A stretch of DNA of 64,000 bases, from contig JAQZBU010000004.1 in assembly GCA_029237735.1 (NCBI GenBank), forward strand, positions 1 to 64,000, given 5' to 3'. This document shows positions 1 through 8,293 of the stretch, piece after piece. Position 1 is the stretch's first letter. The number at the start of each line of letters is the position of its first letter. A program made the translations under genes and the position numbers. Origin of the DNA: Ramlibacter sp. GTDB taxonomy: Bacteria; Pseudomonadota; Gammaproteobacteria; Burkholderiales; Burkholderiaceae_C. The notes beneath the pieces are model-generated. The model did not search any database. It was not told where the DNA came from and saw only the letters and a list, made by a program, of their open reading frames with translations.

Positions 1-1
1 C

Positions 2-850
2 TACCTGATCATGGCGCGCATCGGCAGGCTGGTGACCTCGCTGCCGATGTCGCTGGTGACGCTGTACCAGTCGAAGATCGCCTGCGAGGGCCTGGCGACC
101 TTCGCGTTCTCGCAAAGTGGCGAGAGCCCCGACCTGGTCGAACCCACGCGGTATTTCCGCGAGGGCGGCGCGATCACCTCGGCGTTCGTCAATGAGGCAA
201 CGTCACCGCTCGCCGACACCGCGCAGTGGGTTTTTCCGCTGCATGCGGGCGGCGAAGCAAGCATCGCAGCGACCAAAAGCGTGATCGCGCAGATGACGGC
301 GTCGGCGCGGCTGGTGGCCGCGTGGCAGAACGACATGTCTTTGCAGCAGGCGCTCTCCAACCTGCCGCAGGTGTTGTCTCGCGCGGTCAATGCCGACTGG
401 TCCGCCGCTCTGCCGGTGCTGAAAGAAGCAGATCGCCTGCTGGTCATCGGACGCGGCCTGGGCTTGCCCGTGGCCATGGAAGCGGCGCTCAAGTTCAAGG
501 AAACCTGCGGCATCCAGGCCGAGGCGTTTTCGGGAGCAGAGTTGCAACACGGCCCCATGGCGCTGATCGACAAAGGCTACCCCGTGCTCGTGCTCGCACC
601 CAGGGGCCCGGCGCAGGCGGGCCTGCTGGAACTGGCCGACGAGTTGCGTGCGCGCGGCGCGCGCGTGCTGCTGGCCGCACCCGGCGCAACGCCGCGCACC
701 AGCCTGCCGATCGTGGAGACCGGCGCGACCGAGCTCGACCCGATCTCCGTGCTGCAAAGCTTCTATCCGATGGTGGAAGCCTTGTCGCGTGCTCGCGGGC
801 TCGACCCCGACAGGCCGCGGCACCTTGCCAAGGTGACGCGTACGGTTTGA
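2..850 (+). CDS. SIS-domain sugar-phosphate isomerase/deaminase (AgaS/NagB-II type), 5' end cut off
   Basis: Two SIS (sugar isomerase) folds are visible. The first carries the phosphosugar-binding stretch SQSGESPD near residue 40 of the visible part, and the second carries GRGLGLPVAMEAALKFKE followed by the conserved AELQHGPMALI segment. Enzymes of this type isomerise or deaminate amino-sugar phosphates such as glucosamine-6-phosphate in the cytoplasm. The reading frame is open to the window edge, so the true start lies upstream and the methionine at base 11 is internal. The visible 282 residues match the bulk of a stand-alone protein of about 340 residues. An N-terminal glutaminase domain (GlmS) cannot be excluded, but the C-terminal sequence resembles the stand-alone AgaS/NagB-II group. 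The end KVTRTV is typical. Confidence 0.85.
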   Translation, partial: YLIMARIGRLVTSLPMSLVTLYQSKIACEGLATFAFSQSGESPDLVEPTRYFREGGAITSAFVNEATSPLADTAQWVFPLHAGGEASIAATKSVIAQMTASARLVAAWQNDMSLQQALSNLPQVLSRAVNADWSAALPVLKEADRLLVIGRGLGLPVAMEAALKFKETCGIQAEAFSGAELQHGPMALIDKGYPVLVLAPRGPAQAGLLELADELRARGARVLLAAPGATPRTSLPIVETGATELDPISVLQSFYPMVEALSRARGLDPDRPRHLAKVTRTV

Positions 851-932
851 TGGTTTTAGACCGTACCGTAGTGCATCTGCATTAAGACCAAGACATAGGT
901 CGTAGGACCACTGGCTGATTCCGAGTCCGCGC

Positions 933-955
933 GGGAGTATCACATTGGTACTCCC
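933..955. other. Perfect 7-bp inverted repeat upstream of the VCBS gene
   Basis: GGGAGTA and TACTCCC are separated by 9 bases, and the repeat ends 25 bases before the start codon at 981. It lies in the 130-base gap between the SIS gene and the repeat protein. It could be an operator or an mRNA hairpin near the ribosome-binding region. There is no T-run, so it is not a standard terminator. No other feature is seen in the gap. Confidence 0.35.
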
Positions 956-980
956 CACAAACTTTTGACGGACGGACGCC

Positions 981-3900
981 ATGGCCTCTTCTCTCGCGAG
1001 CGAATCAACCACATCCTCTGCCGGCGGCAGCATCATCACGGGGGGCGCGGGCAATGACGGTTTGCTCGGCACCAACGGCAACGACACGATGGATGGCGGC
1101 GGCGGAAGCGACGCATTGAACGCCGGTGCGGGCAACGACACGATGATCTACCTGCTGGGCGCGAACGCCGGCGCCACGGACATTTACGTGGGTGGTTCCG
1201 GCGTCGACACCCTGTCGCTGCAGCTCACCCAGAGCGAATGGAGCGACGCCGGCGTGCGCGCGCAGTTGTCTCGCTACATCAGCTTCCTCTCCAACGTCAA
1301 CCTCAACTCCAAAGGCGAGTTGGGCAATGGCGGAGCGAACAATTTCGTGTTCAGCTTCCCCAATGGCGCGACGCTCGTCGTGCAGACAATCGAGAAGCTC
1401 GCCGTCTCTGTGCAGAACGCCTCGGGGCAGTACGTGTTGATCGACCCCCTGGCCGCGCTGATCACGGGGCCGATAGAGGGCTCGGTGACCGAAGCGGGCG
1501 GCGTCGGCAATGCAACTCCCGGCGCGCCCAGCGCAACGGGCAACCTGTATGCCGACGATCTCGACGGGCCCGATGACTCTTTCATCGCCGTTGCAGCAGG
1601 TGCCGCCACGGCCAATCACTACGGCACCTACGAGCTCACGGCGGCGGGCGTGTGGACCTACACGCTCGACAACAGCGTGGAGGCAGTAGATTCACTCGTT
1701 GCCGGCGCCACGTTGACAGACAACTTCACGGTGCAGGCGGCCGATGGCACCACCCAGGTTGTCACGGTGTTCATCACCGGTACGAACGACAACGCGTCCA
1801 TCACGGGCGATGCCAGCGGCTCGGTGAGCGAAGCGGGTGGCGTTGGCAACGCCGAAGCGGGCACGTCGGACGCCTCAGGCAGCTTGAACGTAAGCGATGT
1901 GGACGCGGGGCAAGCGGTCTTCCAGACACCGGCCAGCCTTGACGGCACCTACGGCAGCTTCACCTTCGATGCCTCCACCGGGGCCTGGGCCTACACGCTG
2001 GACGATGCCCGTGCCGCGACGCAGGCGCTGGCGGCCGGCGAGGTCGTGCACGACCACCTCACGGTTACCTCCAGTGACGGCACGGCCAGCCAGGCGATCG
2101 ATGTGACGGTCAACGGAGCGAGCGACGTAGTGGCGATCCCCAGCCAGCTCTCTGGCCTGGACGGAACCAACGGCTTCCGGCTGAACGGGGCGGCTGCGTT
2201 CGACGCTTCTGGCTTGTCCGTGAGCGAGGCCGGCGATGTCAATGGCGACGGTTTTGGCGACGTGATCGTCGGAGCCTACGGAGCCGACCCGAATGGCGGC
2301 TTCTCCGGCACCAGCTATGTGGTGTTCGGCAGAGCCTCGGGCTTTGGCGCGGCGATCAATTTGTCCAGCCTGGACGGCAGCAATGGCTTCCTGTTGAACG
2401 GGGAAGCGTTCGGGGACTTTTCCGGCCGGTCGGTCAGTGCGGCCGGCGACGTGAACGGCGACGGCTTTGGCGACCTGATCGTAGGAGCTGTTCAAGCCGA
2501 CAGTTACGCTGGTGCCAGTTACGTGGTGTTCGGCAGGGCCTCGGACCCGTCGAACCTCGTCTCGGCGATCAATTTGTCCAGCCTGGATGGCAGCAATGGC
2601 TTCCGGTTGAACGGGGTGCTGTCGGGTGACTCTTCCGGCCGCTCGGTCAACGCGGCAGGCGACGTCAACGGCGATGGCTTTGCCGACCTGATCGTCGGCG
2701 CTGATCAAGCCAACAGCCGCGCCGGTGCCAGTTACGTAGTGTTTGGGAAGGCCTCGGGCTTTGCCTCCGAGATGAATCTGTCCAGCCTGGACGGCAGCAA
2801 TGGCTTCCGGCTGAACGGGCAGGCTGCGAACGACTTTTCCGGCATCTCGGTGAGCGCGGCGGGCGATGTCAATGGCGATGGCTTTGGCGACCTGATCGTC
2901 GGAGCCTATCAGGCGAATGATGTAAACGGCCTTTCCACTGGCGCGAGTTATGTGGTCTTCGGCAAGGCCTCGAGCTTCGACCCGGAAATCCAGCTGTCCA
3001 GTCTGGACGGCAGCAATGGCTTCCGACTGAACGGGGCAGCGCGGGGGGAGCATTCAGGCCACTCGGTCAGCGCGGCCGGCGACGTGAACGGCGATGGCTT
3101 TGCCGACCTGATCGTCGGAGCTGATGCAGCCAACAGCTCCGCCGGCGCCAGTTACGTGGTGTTCGGCAAGGCCTCTGGCTTTGGCTCGGCGCTCAATTTG
3201 TCCAGCCTGGACGGCAGCAATGGCTTCCGGCTGAACGGTGTGGCTGCTTCCGACAGTTCCGGCCACTCCGTCAGCGCGGCAGGCGACGTCAACGGGGATG
3301 GCTTTGCCGACCTGATCGTCGGAGCTGATGGAGCCAACAGCCAGGCCGGTGCCAGTTACGTGGTGTTCGGGAAGGCCTCGGGCTTTGGCGCGGAGATCAA
3401 TTTGTCCAGCCTGGACGGCAGCAATGGCTTCCAGCTGAACGGCGCAGCGGGGGACCGTTCCGGCTTCTCCGTCAGCTCGGCCGGTGACGTGAACGGCGAC
3501 GGCTTTGCCGACCTGATCGTGGGAGCCTACACAGCCGATCCGAACGGCGACAATTCCGGCTCCAGCTTCGTCGTGTTCGGCGGCAACTTCACCGGCGGCG
3601 TCACCTTCCTCGGCTCCAGCGCTGACAATGCGCTGAACGCCGGTACCGCCGCGGCCGAACGCTTCGTCGCGGGCAACGGCAACGACACCATGGCTGGCGG
3701 CGGCGGCGCCGATGTGTTCCACGGCGGCGAGGGCGACGACCGCATTGCGGTCTCTGACCTGACATTCCAACTGGCCGATGGCGGAAGCGGCATCGACACG
3801 CTGGCGCTCTCGGGCAGTGGCATAACGCTGAACCTCGCCAGCCAGCGCGGACATCTCTCGGGCATCGAGGCGATCGACCTCACCGGCGGAGGCAACAACA

Positions 3901-4097
3901 CGCTGAACCTCACCGCACTGGACTTGCTGAACCTGTCGGACACAAGCAACACGCTAACCGTAGAGGGTAATGTGGGCGATGCGCTGGATGCCGGAACCGG
4001 ATGGACCAACGGCGGCAGCGTCGACGGCTATAACCTGTACACGCAAGGCCAAGCCGTGCTGCTGGTGGGAGTGGACGTTAGCATCACGATCGCATGA
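981..4097 (+). CDS. Large VCBS / FG-GAP repeat protein with RTX-like ends
   Basis: A 1038-residue protein without a classical signal peptide. Residues about 19-55 hold glycine/aspartate-rich RTX-like calcium-binding repeats (GNDT, GGGGSD). Residues about 160-375 form two VCBS domains, each with a SVSEAGGVGN-like opening. Then come seven tandem FG-GAP (integrin beta-propeller) repeats with the calcium loop DVNGDGFADLIVGA, spaced 204-216 bases apart from 2157 to about 3570. The C-terminal part has another RTX-like stretch (GNGNDTMAGGGGADVFHGG) and ends in a hydrophobic tail. This architecture is typical of large surface or secreted proteins exported by type I systems and used for adhesion, which is an inference here because no secretion genes are adjacent. 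The start at 981 is the first ATG of the frame. Convergent with the sigma factor gene, 27 bases away. Confidence 0.85.
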   Translation: MASSLASESTTSSAGGSIITGGAGNDGLLGTNGNDTMDGGGGSDALNAGAGNDTMIYLLGANAGATDIYVGGSGVDTLSLQLTQSEWSDAGVRAQLSRYISFLSNVNLNSKGELGNGGANNFVFSFPNGATLVVQTIEKLAVSVQNASGQYVLIDPLAALITGPIEGSVTEAGGVGNATPGAPSATGNLYADDLDGPDDSFIAVAAGAATANHYGTYELTAAGVWTYTLDNSVEAVDSLVAGATLTDNFTVQAADGTTQVVTVFITGTNDNASITGDASGSVSEAGGVGNAEAGTSDASGSLNVSDVDAGQAVFQTPASLDGTYGSFTFDASTGAWAYTLDDARAATQALAAGEVVHDHLTVTSSDGTASQAIDVTVNGASDVVAIPSQLSGLDGTNGFRLNGAAAFDASGLSVSEAGDVNGDGFGDVIVGAYGADPNGGFSGTSYVVFGRASGFGAAINLSSLDGSNGFLLNGEAFGDFSGRSVSAAGDVNGDGFGDLIVGAVQADSYAGASYVVFGRASDPSNLVSAINLSSLDGSNGFRLNGVLSGDSSGRSVNAAGDVNGDGFADLIVGADQANSRAGASYVVFGKASGFASEMNLSSLDGSNGFRLNGQAANDFSGISVSAAGDVNGDGFGDLIVGAYQANDVNGLSTGASYVVFGKASSFDPEIQLSSLDGSNGFRLNGAARGEHSGHSVSAAGDVNGDGFADLIVGADAANSSAGASYVVFGKASGFGSALNLSSLDGSNGFRLNGVAASDSSGHSVSAAGDVNGDGFADLIVGADGANSQAGASYVVFGKASGFGAEINLSSLDGSNGFQLNGAAGDRSGFSVSSAGDVNGDGFADLIVGAYTADPNGDNSGSSFVVFGGNFTGGVTFLGSSADNALNAGTAAAERFVAGNGNDTMAGGGGADVFHGGEGDDRIAVSDLTFQLADGGSGIDTLALSGSGITLNLASQRGHLSGIEAIDLTGGGNNTLNLTALDLLNLSDTSNTLTVEGNVGDALDAGTGWTNGGSVDGYNLYTQGQAVLLVGVDVSITIA
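2157..3600 (+). repeat. Seven tandem FG-GAP coding repeats, 204-216 bp period
   Basis: Repeat units begin with a near-identical CTGGACGGCAGCAATGGCTT at 2157, 2370, 2583, 2787, 3003, 3207 and 3411. The periods are 213, 213, 204, 216, 204 and 204 bases, all multiples of three. Adjacent units are very similar at DNA level, which suggests recent unit duplication or conversion inside the gene. Confidence 0.85.
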
Positions 4098-4124
4098 GCA
4101 CGACTCGGAAGAGGTGAGTACCTC

Positions 4125-5393
4125 TCACACCGGATTCCTCGCGCGCGCGAGCAGCAGCTCTCGCTCGCGCGCGTTGCCCGCCAGCTCCGCGGCGCGCTTG
4201 AACTCCGCGCGCGCCTCGTCGTGGCGGCCAAGTTTGGCCAGCAGGTCGCCGCGCACGCTGGGGAGCCACTGGTAATTGCGTAGAGACTTGTCGTCGCGAA
4301 GGCCGTCGATGATCTCCAGGCCCGCAGCCGGGCCGAAGGCCATTCCGACAGCGACCGCGCGATTGAGCTCGACGACCGGTGAAGGCGACACCTGGGCGAG
4401 CGCGTCGTAAATCGCGGCGATGCGCGGCCAATCGGTTTGCTCGGGCGTCGCAGCACGCGCATGGCAGGCCGCGATCGCCGCTTGAAGCGCGTACGGGCCG
4501 AGCGATCCGCCCAGTTTTGCCGCGCGCTCCAGCGCAGTGAGGCCGCGGCGGATCAACAGGTGGTCCCAGCGCGCACGGTCCTGCTCTAATAACAACACGG
4601 GCCGGCCCGCTGCGTCCACGCGCGCCTTGGCGCGAGAGGCCTGCAACTCGATGAGCGCAACGAGGCCGTGCGCCTCGGCCTGCTCGGGCGCGAGCTGGGC
4701 CAGCATGCGGCCCAAACGCAAGGCCTCGTCGCACAGCGCCGGGCGCATCCAGTCCTCGCCCGCCGTGGCCGTGTAGCCCTCGTTGAAAATCAAATACACG
4801 ACTTCGAGGACCGATGCGAGCCGCTGGTGCAAGGCATCACCGCGCGGCACTTCGTAAGGCACGCGCGCCTCCGTCAAGCTGCGCTTGGCGCGCACGATAC
4901 GCTGCGCGATCGTCGGTTCGGGCACGAGGTAAGCCCGCGCGATCTCGTGCGTTGTCAGGCCGCCCAGCAGCTTGAGCGTCAGCGCCACGCGCGCCTCCAT
5001 CGATAGCACCGGGTGGCAGGCCGTGAAGATCAGCCGCAGCAAGTCATCGCCGATCTCGTCGGCGCGCGCATCGTCCAGCGCATCGACGAAGTCCGGCACG
5101 ATCAAGGCCTCCTGCGCTTCGAGGTCATGGCCTATCTGTTCCAGCTTCTCGTCCAGCGCCTTGTTGCGGCGCAGCCTGTCCAGCGCGCGGTTCTTGGCGG
5201 TGGTCATCAGCCAGGCGGCCGGGTTTTGCGGCACGCCTTTGACGGGCCAGTTCTCCAGCGCCGCGACCAACGCGTCTTGCGCCAGTTCCTCGGCCACGCC
5301 GATGTCGCGCACCATGCGCGCTACGGTGGCGACGATCTTCGCGGATTCGATCCGCCAGACCGCGTCGATCGCCTGGTGCGTGGTTGAATGCAT
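4125..5393 (-). CDS. ECF42-type RNA polymerase sigma factor with C-terminal TPR-like extension
   Basis: A 422-residue sigma-70-family factor, about twice the size of a normal ECF. Region 2 occupies about residues 10-80 (AAWLMTTAKNRALDRLRR). Region 4 occupies about 120-175 (TLKLLGGLTTHEIARAYLVPE). A long extension holds the FNEGYTA segment typical of DUF6596 and, towards the end, TPR-like helices (GDLLAKLGRHDEARAEFKRA). This layout is the ECF42 group, which lacks an anti-sigma factor and is usually linked to DGPF/YCII proteins. Two such genes lie upstream at 6477 and 7009 on the same strand. In this group the extension is believed to control activity. The signal is not visible from sequence. 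It is the last gene of the 7365-to-4125 set. Confidence 0.9.
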   Translation of the reverse strand: MHSTTHQAIDAVWRIESAKIVATVARMVRDIGVAEELAQDALVAALENWPVKGVPQNPAAWLMTTAKNRALDRLRRNKALDEKLEQIGHDLEAQEALIVPDFVDALDDARADEIGDDLLRLIFTACHPVLSMEARVALTLKLLGGLTTHEIARAYLVPEPTIAQRIVRAKRSLTEARVPYEVPRGDALHQRLASVLEVVYLIFNEGYTATAGEDWMRPALCDEALRLGRMLAQLAPEQAEAHGLVALIELQASRAKARVDAAGRPVLLLEQDRARWDHLLIRRGLTALERAAKLGGSLGPYALQAAIAACHARAATPEQTDWPRIAAIYDALAQVSPSPVVELNRAVAVGMAFGPAAGLEIIDGLRDDKSLRNYQWLPSVRGDLLAKLGRHDEARAEFKRAAELAGNARERELLLARARNPV

Positions 5394-5400
5394 CAGTAGC

Positions 5401-5505
5401 TGTCATTGCGGGCTTGAACCGCAATCCATGTTGGTGAGCGTTCGACGATGGATTGCGGGTCGAGCCCGCAATGACAGAGCTTGGATTGCCCGCAATGACA
5501 GAGCT
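5401..5505. repeat. REP-like inverted repeat block (ATTGCGGG...CCCGCAAT family)
   Basis: Two 29-base arms at 5401-5429 and 5448-5476 are inverted copies with two mismatches. The right arm is itself a hairpin (ATTGCGGG, loop TCGAG, CCCGCAAT). A third partial copy lies at 5484-5500. The block fills the whole gap between the sigma factor and VOC genes. Such elements occur as dispersed intergenic repeats in many proteobacteria and may act as mRNA hairpins inside the operon. Confidence 0.8.
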
Positions 5506-5916
5506 TCATGCTGTCGGCGGAGCCGCGTTCGGGTCCATGAACACGAGTTCCCAGATGTGCCCGTCGAGGTCCGTGAAGCCGTGGCCGTACATGAAGCCGT
5601 GGTCCTGCGGCGGGTTGGGCGAGGTGCCGCCCGCGGCGATCGCTTTCTTCACCAGCGAATCCACTTCCTCGCGGCTTTCGCACGAGAGGCACACCAGCAC
5701 TTCGGTGGTCTTGGTCGCGTCGGCGATCGGCTTCTTTGTGAACGTCTGGAAGAACGGCTCGACCAGCAGCATGGTGTAGATGGTGTCGCTGATCACCATG
5801 CAGGCGCCTTGCTCGTTGGTGAACTGCGGGTTGAACGTGAAGCCCAGCGCGGAGAAGAACGCCATGCTGCGCTCCATGTTCTTGATGGGGAGGTTGACGA
5901 AGATCTGGCGTGGCAT
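5506..5916 (-). CDS. VOC-family (glyoxalase/bleomycin-resistance fold) protein
   Basis: A 136-residue single-unit vicinal-oxygen-chelate protein. It starts IFVNLPIKNMERSMAFFSALGF and ends with the second beta-alpha-beta motif GFTDLDGHIWELVFMDP, where the glutamate before LVFMDP is a usual metal ligand. Families of this size include glyoxalase I-like and PhnB-like proteins, and no substrate can be assigned. It sits between the SRPBCC gene and the ECF42 sigma factor on the same strand. VOC and SRPBCC proteins are frequent companions of DGPF proteins, so a shared stress or detoxification role is inferred. Confidence 0.8.
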   Translation of the reverse strand: MPRQIFVNLPIKNMERSMAFFSALGFTFNPQFTNEQGACMVISDTIYTMLLVEPFFQTFTKKPIADATKTTEVLVCLSCESREEVDSLVKKAIAAGGTSPNPPQDHGFMYGHGFTDLDGHIWELVFMDPNAAPPTA

Positions 5917-5935
5917 GTCGATGGCTCCCTGCGGT

Positions 5936-6466
5936 TCAGGCTGCGCGTTCGGCGCGCGACTTGAGGTTGGCGAGGCCTGCTTCGAAATCGCGGCCGATCA
6001 TCGCGTCCATGTTCATGAACAGGCCGACGAGCTTGGCCATGAACGGGCTGGGCCCGTGCATCGCCCAGGTCACGTCGGTGGCATCGCCCCTCGGCGCCAG
6101 GGTGAACTCGACGATGTTGTGGCCCTCGAAGGGTGCGATCATGTCCAGCTTCATCGTCACCCGCGTGGGCGCAGTGTCGACGATGGCGATGCTGCCCTTG
6201 CCCACATCCTTGTTGCCGGCAAAGCGGTAGACGGCGCCGGGGCCCGCCTGTGGTCCCTGGTACTCGCCCTGAATGTTCGGGTCTTTCAGGTTGTACGGGT
6301 TCCAGGTGTTGAAGAGGCGCATGTCGTTGATGAGGGGGTGCAGCTTGTCGGGCGGCGCCTTGATGGTCGCGGTGCGCTGCACGCGGAAGGTGTCGGGCCG
6401 ACCGGCCGCGAAGATCAGCAGCGCGCCGAGCGCGACGATGACGGCGAGGGCAATGGTCTTTATCAT
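5936..6466 (-). CDS. SRPBCC-family (START/Bet v1 fold) protein with N-terminal membrane segment
   Basis: A 176-residue protein. Residues 3-21 form a hydrophobic segment (IALAVIVALGALLIFAAG), a membrane anchor or uncleaved signal. The rest is a polyketide-cyclase/SRPBCC fold that starts RTATIKAPPDKLHPLINDM with the characteristic WNPYN and ends with helix MIGRDFEAGLANLKSRAE. Proteins of this type bind hydrophobic ligands. No catalytic activity is implied. It lies 10 bases from the DGPF gene upstream and 19 bases from the VOC gene downstream, so it is probably co-transcribed with the ECF42 module. Confidence 0.8.
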   Translation of the reverse strand: MIKTIALAVIVALGALLIFAAGRPDTFRVQRTATIKAPPDKLHPLINDMRLFNTWNPYNLKDPNIQGEYQGPQAGPGAVYRFAGNKDVGKGSIAIVDTAPTRVTMKLDMIAPFEGHNIVEFTLAPRGDATDVTWAMHGPSPFMAKLVGLFMNMDAMIGRDFEAGLANLKSRAERAA

Positions 6467-6476
6467 GGCCGGCTCC

Positions 6477-6899
6477 TTATTCCATACCCATCTCTTTGAA
6501 GCGCTCGATCTGGTCGGGCGGCGCGATGTCCTTGAAATCTTCCATCTCGTACAGCTGCCGCACCTCGATCTCGGCGGGCTTGTTCTCGCCCACGGGGTTG
6601 GGGAAGCGGCGCGACCATTCGAGCGCCTCCGCGCGATTGCGCACCTGGATCAGCGTGTAGCCCGCGATCAGCTCCTTACTTTCGGCGAAGGGCCCGTCGA
6701 TCACGGTGCGCTTGTCACCGTCGTAGCGGATGCGCCAGCCCTTGCTGCTGGGCTGCAGGCCCGAGCCGTCCAGCAGCACGCCGGCCTTGGACAATTGCTC
6801 GTGGTAGTCGGCCATCGCGGCAAACATCTTGTCGCTGTCCGGTGGGAAGCGGCCGGCCTCGGAATCGGGTGTGGCCTTCACGATGATCATGAACTTCAT
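6477..6899 (-). CDS. DGPF/YCII-domain protein (ECF42-associated)
   Basis: A 140-residue YCII-like ferredoxin-fold protein with the diagnostic DGPF motif (VIDGPFAESKELIAGYTLI) near residue 70. The start at 6899 is chosen because AAGGAGCTCTGC precedes it and because the family begins MKFMIIVK. The longer in-frame start adds a poorly conserved 20 residues. DGPF proteins are the hallmark neighbours and probable targets of ECF42 sigma factors. Their biochemical role is not established. A second DGPF gene lies just upstream at 7009-7365. Confidence 0.88.
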   Translation of the reverse strand: MKFMIIVKATPDSEAGRFPPDSDKMFAAMADYHEQLSKAGVLLDGSGLQPSSKGWRIRYDGDKRTVIDGPFAESKELIAGYTLIQVRNRAEALEWSRRFPNPVGENKPAEIEVRQLYEMEDFKDIAPPDQIERFKEMGME

Positions 6900-7008
6900 G
6901 CAGAGCTCCTTGCGGTTGGGATAAGCGAAGCGCTGGGCAAAATTCGCGCCTCTGCTCACACGACGAAGCAGGCGAGCCGAAATCGACAGCCGGCGTTTAC
7001 GTATCGCT

Positions 7009-7365
7009 TTAGGTATAGCAGGGCGCGGTCTCGCGCACCTCGACCATCGCCCATTCGGCGGCCGGACATTCGCGCGCTATGGACAAGGCTTCGTCGCGGC
7101 TTGCGACGTCCAGCAGAAAGAAGCCGCCGATCATCTCCTTCGCCTCGGCAAAGGGGCCGTCCAGGATCTGCGCGCGGCCCTCGCGCACCTTGATGCGTGC
7201 GGCTTTTGCGTCCTGCGAAGCCAGCGACTCTACCGCGCGCAACACGCCGCGCGACTTCAGCTCATCGGCGAATCGCAGCATCCGGTCGTAGGCGGCCTGC
7301 CCCTCGAACAAAGTGCGGGTTTGTCGCTGGCCGACGGGCTCGTGGATCAACAGCATGTATGACAT
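7009..7365 (-). CDS. Second DGPF/YCII-domain protein
   Basis: A 118-residue YCII-like protein beginning MSYMLLIHEP and carrying DGPF (ILDGPFAEAKEMIGGFFLLDV) near residue 70. The acidic and histidine residues found at the pocket of this fold are partly visible. It is the most upstream gene of the probable ECF42 operon that ends at 4125. The 109-base gap to the next DGPF gene has no other gene. A promoter for the operon should lie between 7366 and 7444, but I could not identify one with confidence. Confidence 0.87.
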   Translation of the reverse strand: MSYMLLIHEPVGQRQTRTLFEGQAAYDRMLRFADELKSRGVLRAVESLASQDAKAARIKVREGRAQILDGPFAEAKEMIGGFFLLDVASRDEALSIARECPAAEWAMVEVRETAPCYT

Positions 7366-7444
7366 CGCCTGCCCCCTGTGGTTGACCTGCCGCCTTCACC
7401 CCGGCGGCCGGCGATGCATCATAAACAAGGCGCGCGTGCGCCGG

Positions 7445-7756
7445 TCACAGCACCCGATAGATCTCCCAGCGGCTGGTGCCCGACACGACGTTCGGTTCCA
7501 GCTCCTTGCTCCACTTCTGGTGGGCCGGCAGCGTTGCCAGCTTGTCCCAGATACGGTTGAGCTCGCCCAGGTCTTCGATCGTATGTTCCGTGACGATCGT
7601 GGCTTCCAGCGCGCCGATCGACCCGGTGAGCAGGCGCGTGCGTTGCGCATCCACACCGGCCTGAGGGCCGATCTCCTTCAGCCAGCTCTTCATTGATTCC
7701 ACCACGGCCTGCTTGTAGCCGAACTTCGCGTCAATACTCCAGCGGGCGACCATCAT
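7445..7756 (-). CDS. Small hypothetical protein, possibly a dimeric alpha/beta-barrel (NIPSNAP-like) fold
   Basis: A 103-residue protein beginning MMVARWSIDAKFGYKQAVVES and ending SRWEIYRVL. The start at 7756 is supported by AAAGGAGAAC ending five bases upstream. The longer in-frame start lacks a ribosome-binding site. The alternation of strands and helices and the length suggest a dimeric alpha/beta-barrel protein, in the same broad fold class as YCII, but I do not recognise a named family. It is transcribed toward the DGPF operon with a 79-base gap and may be its first gene. Confidence 0.6.
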   Translation of the reverse strand: MMVARWSIDAKFGYKQAVVESMKSWLKEIGPQAGVDAQRTRLLTGSIGALEATIVTEHTIEDLGELNRIWDKLATLPAHQKWSKELEPNVVSGTSRWEIYRVL

Positions 7757-7898
7757 GAATGTTCTCCTTTGTGCGCCATGCGAGGCCGGTGATTTATAGA
7801 GGGGGCAGGCGGCCATTTCAAGGCCCCATGATCCTCATCAAGGCGGGAGCCGCGCGGCCGCTCGATACTGGGGTGCTTGAACGAGAGGGAGACACACG

Positions 7899-8252
7899 AT
7901 GAGCACATTCGACCACGGCGGCCTGATGCACGACATCAACGAGGGGCTGGCGACTTTGCGGCAGGGCCAGCCTGCCACCATGCAGGCGTTCACGCAGCTT
8001 TCACGCGCGGCCCTGGCCGAGGGGGCTATCAGCGCACGCCACAAGGAACTGATCGCGCTGGCGATCGGCATCAGCCAGCATTGCTCGGGCTGCATCGCCT
8101 TTCACGTGAAGGCGCTGGTGAAGCTGGGGTGCAGCCGGGCCGAGTTCGATGACGCACTCGCCGTTTGCATCTACATGGGGGGCGGTCCCGCGCTCATGTA
8201 CGCGGCCGAGGCGGCCAAGGCCTGGGAGGCGATGGCGCCGAAGTCTGCTTGA
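7899..8252 (+). CDS. Carboxymuconolactone decarboxylase family protein (AhpD-like)
   Basis: A 117-residue all-helical CMD/AhpD-fold protein with the redox motif CSGC at about residues 66-69 in HCSGCIAFHVKALVKLGCS, followed by the conserved GGGPALMYAAEA. Members with CxxC and a nearby histidine are alkylhydroperoxidase-like thiol peroxidases. True decarboxylases lack the CxxC, so peroxidase is the better reading. GAGAGGGAGA lies seven bases before the start. It stands alone on the plus strand, divergent from the DGPF module and convergent with the SDR at 8294. Confidence 0.85.
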   Translation: MSTFDHGGLMHDINEGLATLRQGQPATMQAFTQLSRAALAEGAISARHKELIALAIGISQHCSGCIAFHVKALVKLGCSRAEFDDALAVCIYMGGGPALMYAAEAAKAWEAMAPKSA

Positions 8253-8259
8253 GGCATGG

Positions 8260-8280
8260 ATGCCGGATCAAGTCCGGCAT
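8260..8280. terminator. Perfect 8-bp stem hairpin between convergent genes
   Basis: ATGCCGGA and TCCGGCAT enclose the loop TCAAG. The hairpin sits in the 41-base gap between the stop codons of the AhpD-like gene and the SDR and is followed by a pyrimidine-rich stretch on the plus strand. It resembles dispersed REP-like repeats and probably also works as a bidirectional terminator. Confidence 0.55.
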
Positions 8281-8293
8281 GACAACCCTCTTC

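Noticed and set aside
2157-3600. Regular repeats resembling a repeat array
   Set aside because: The period is 204-216 bases, in frame and protein coding. This is not a CRISPR array.
1875-3854. Long minus-strand open frames opposite the FG-GAP repeats (392 and 266 residues)
   Set aside because: They mirror the repeats of the plus-strand gene and have no family signature or ribosome-binding site. They are GC-rich shadows.
4098-4124. Small hairpin GAGGT-GAGT-ACCTC as a terminator after the VCBS gene
   Set aside because: The stem is only five bases with no T-run. Too weak to call.
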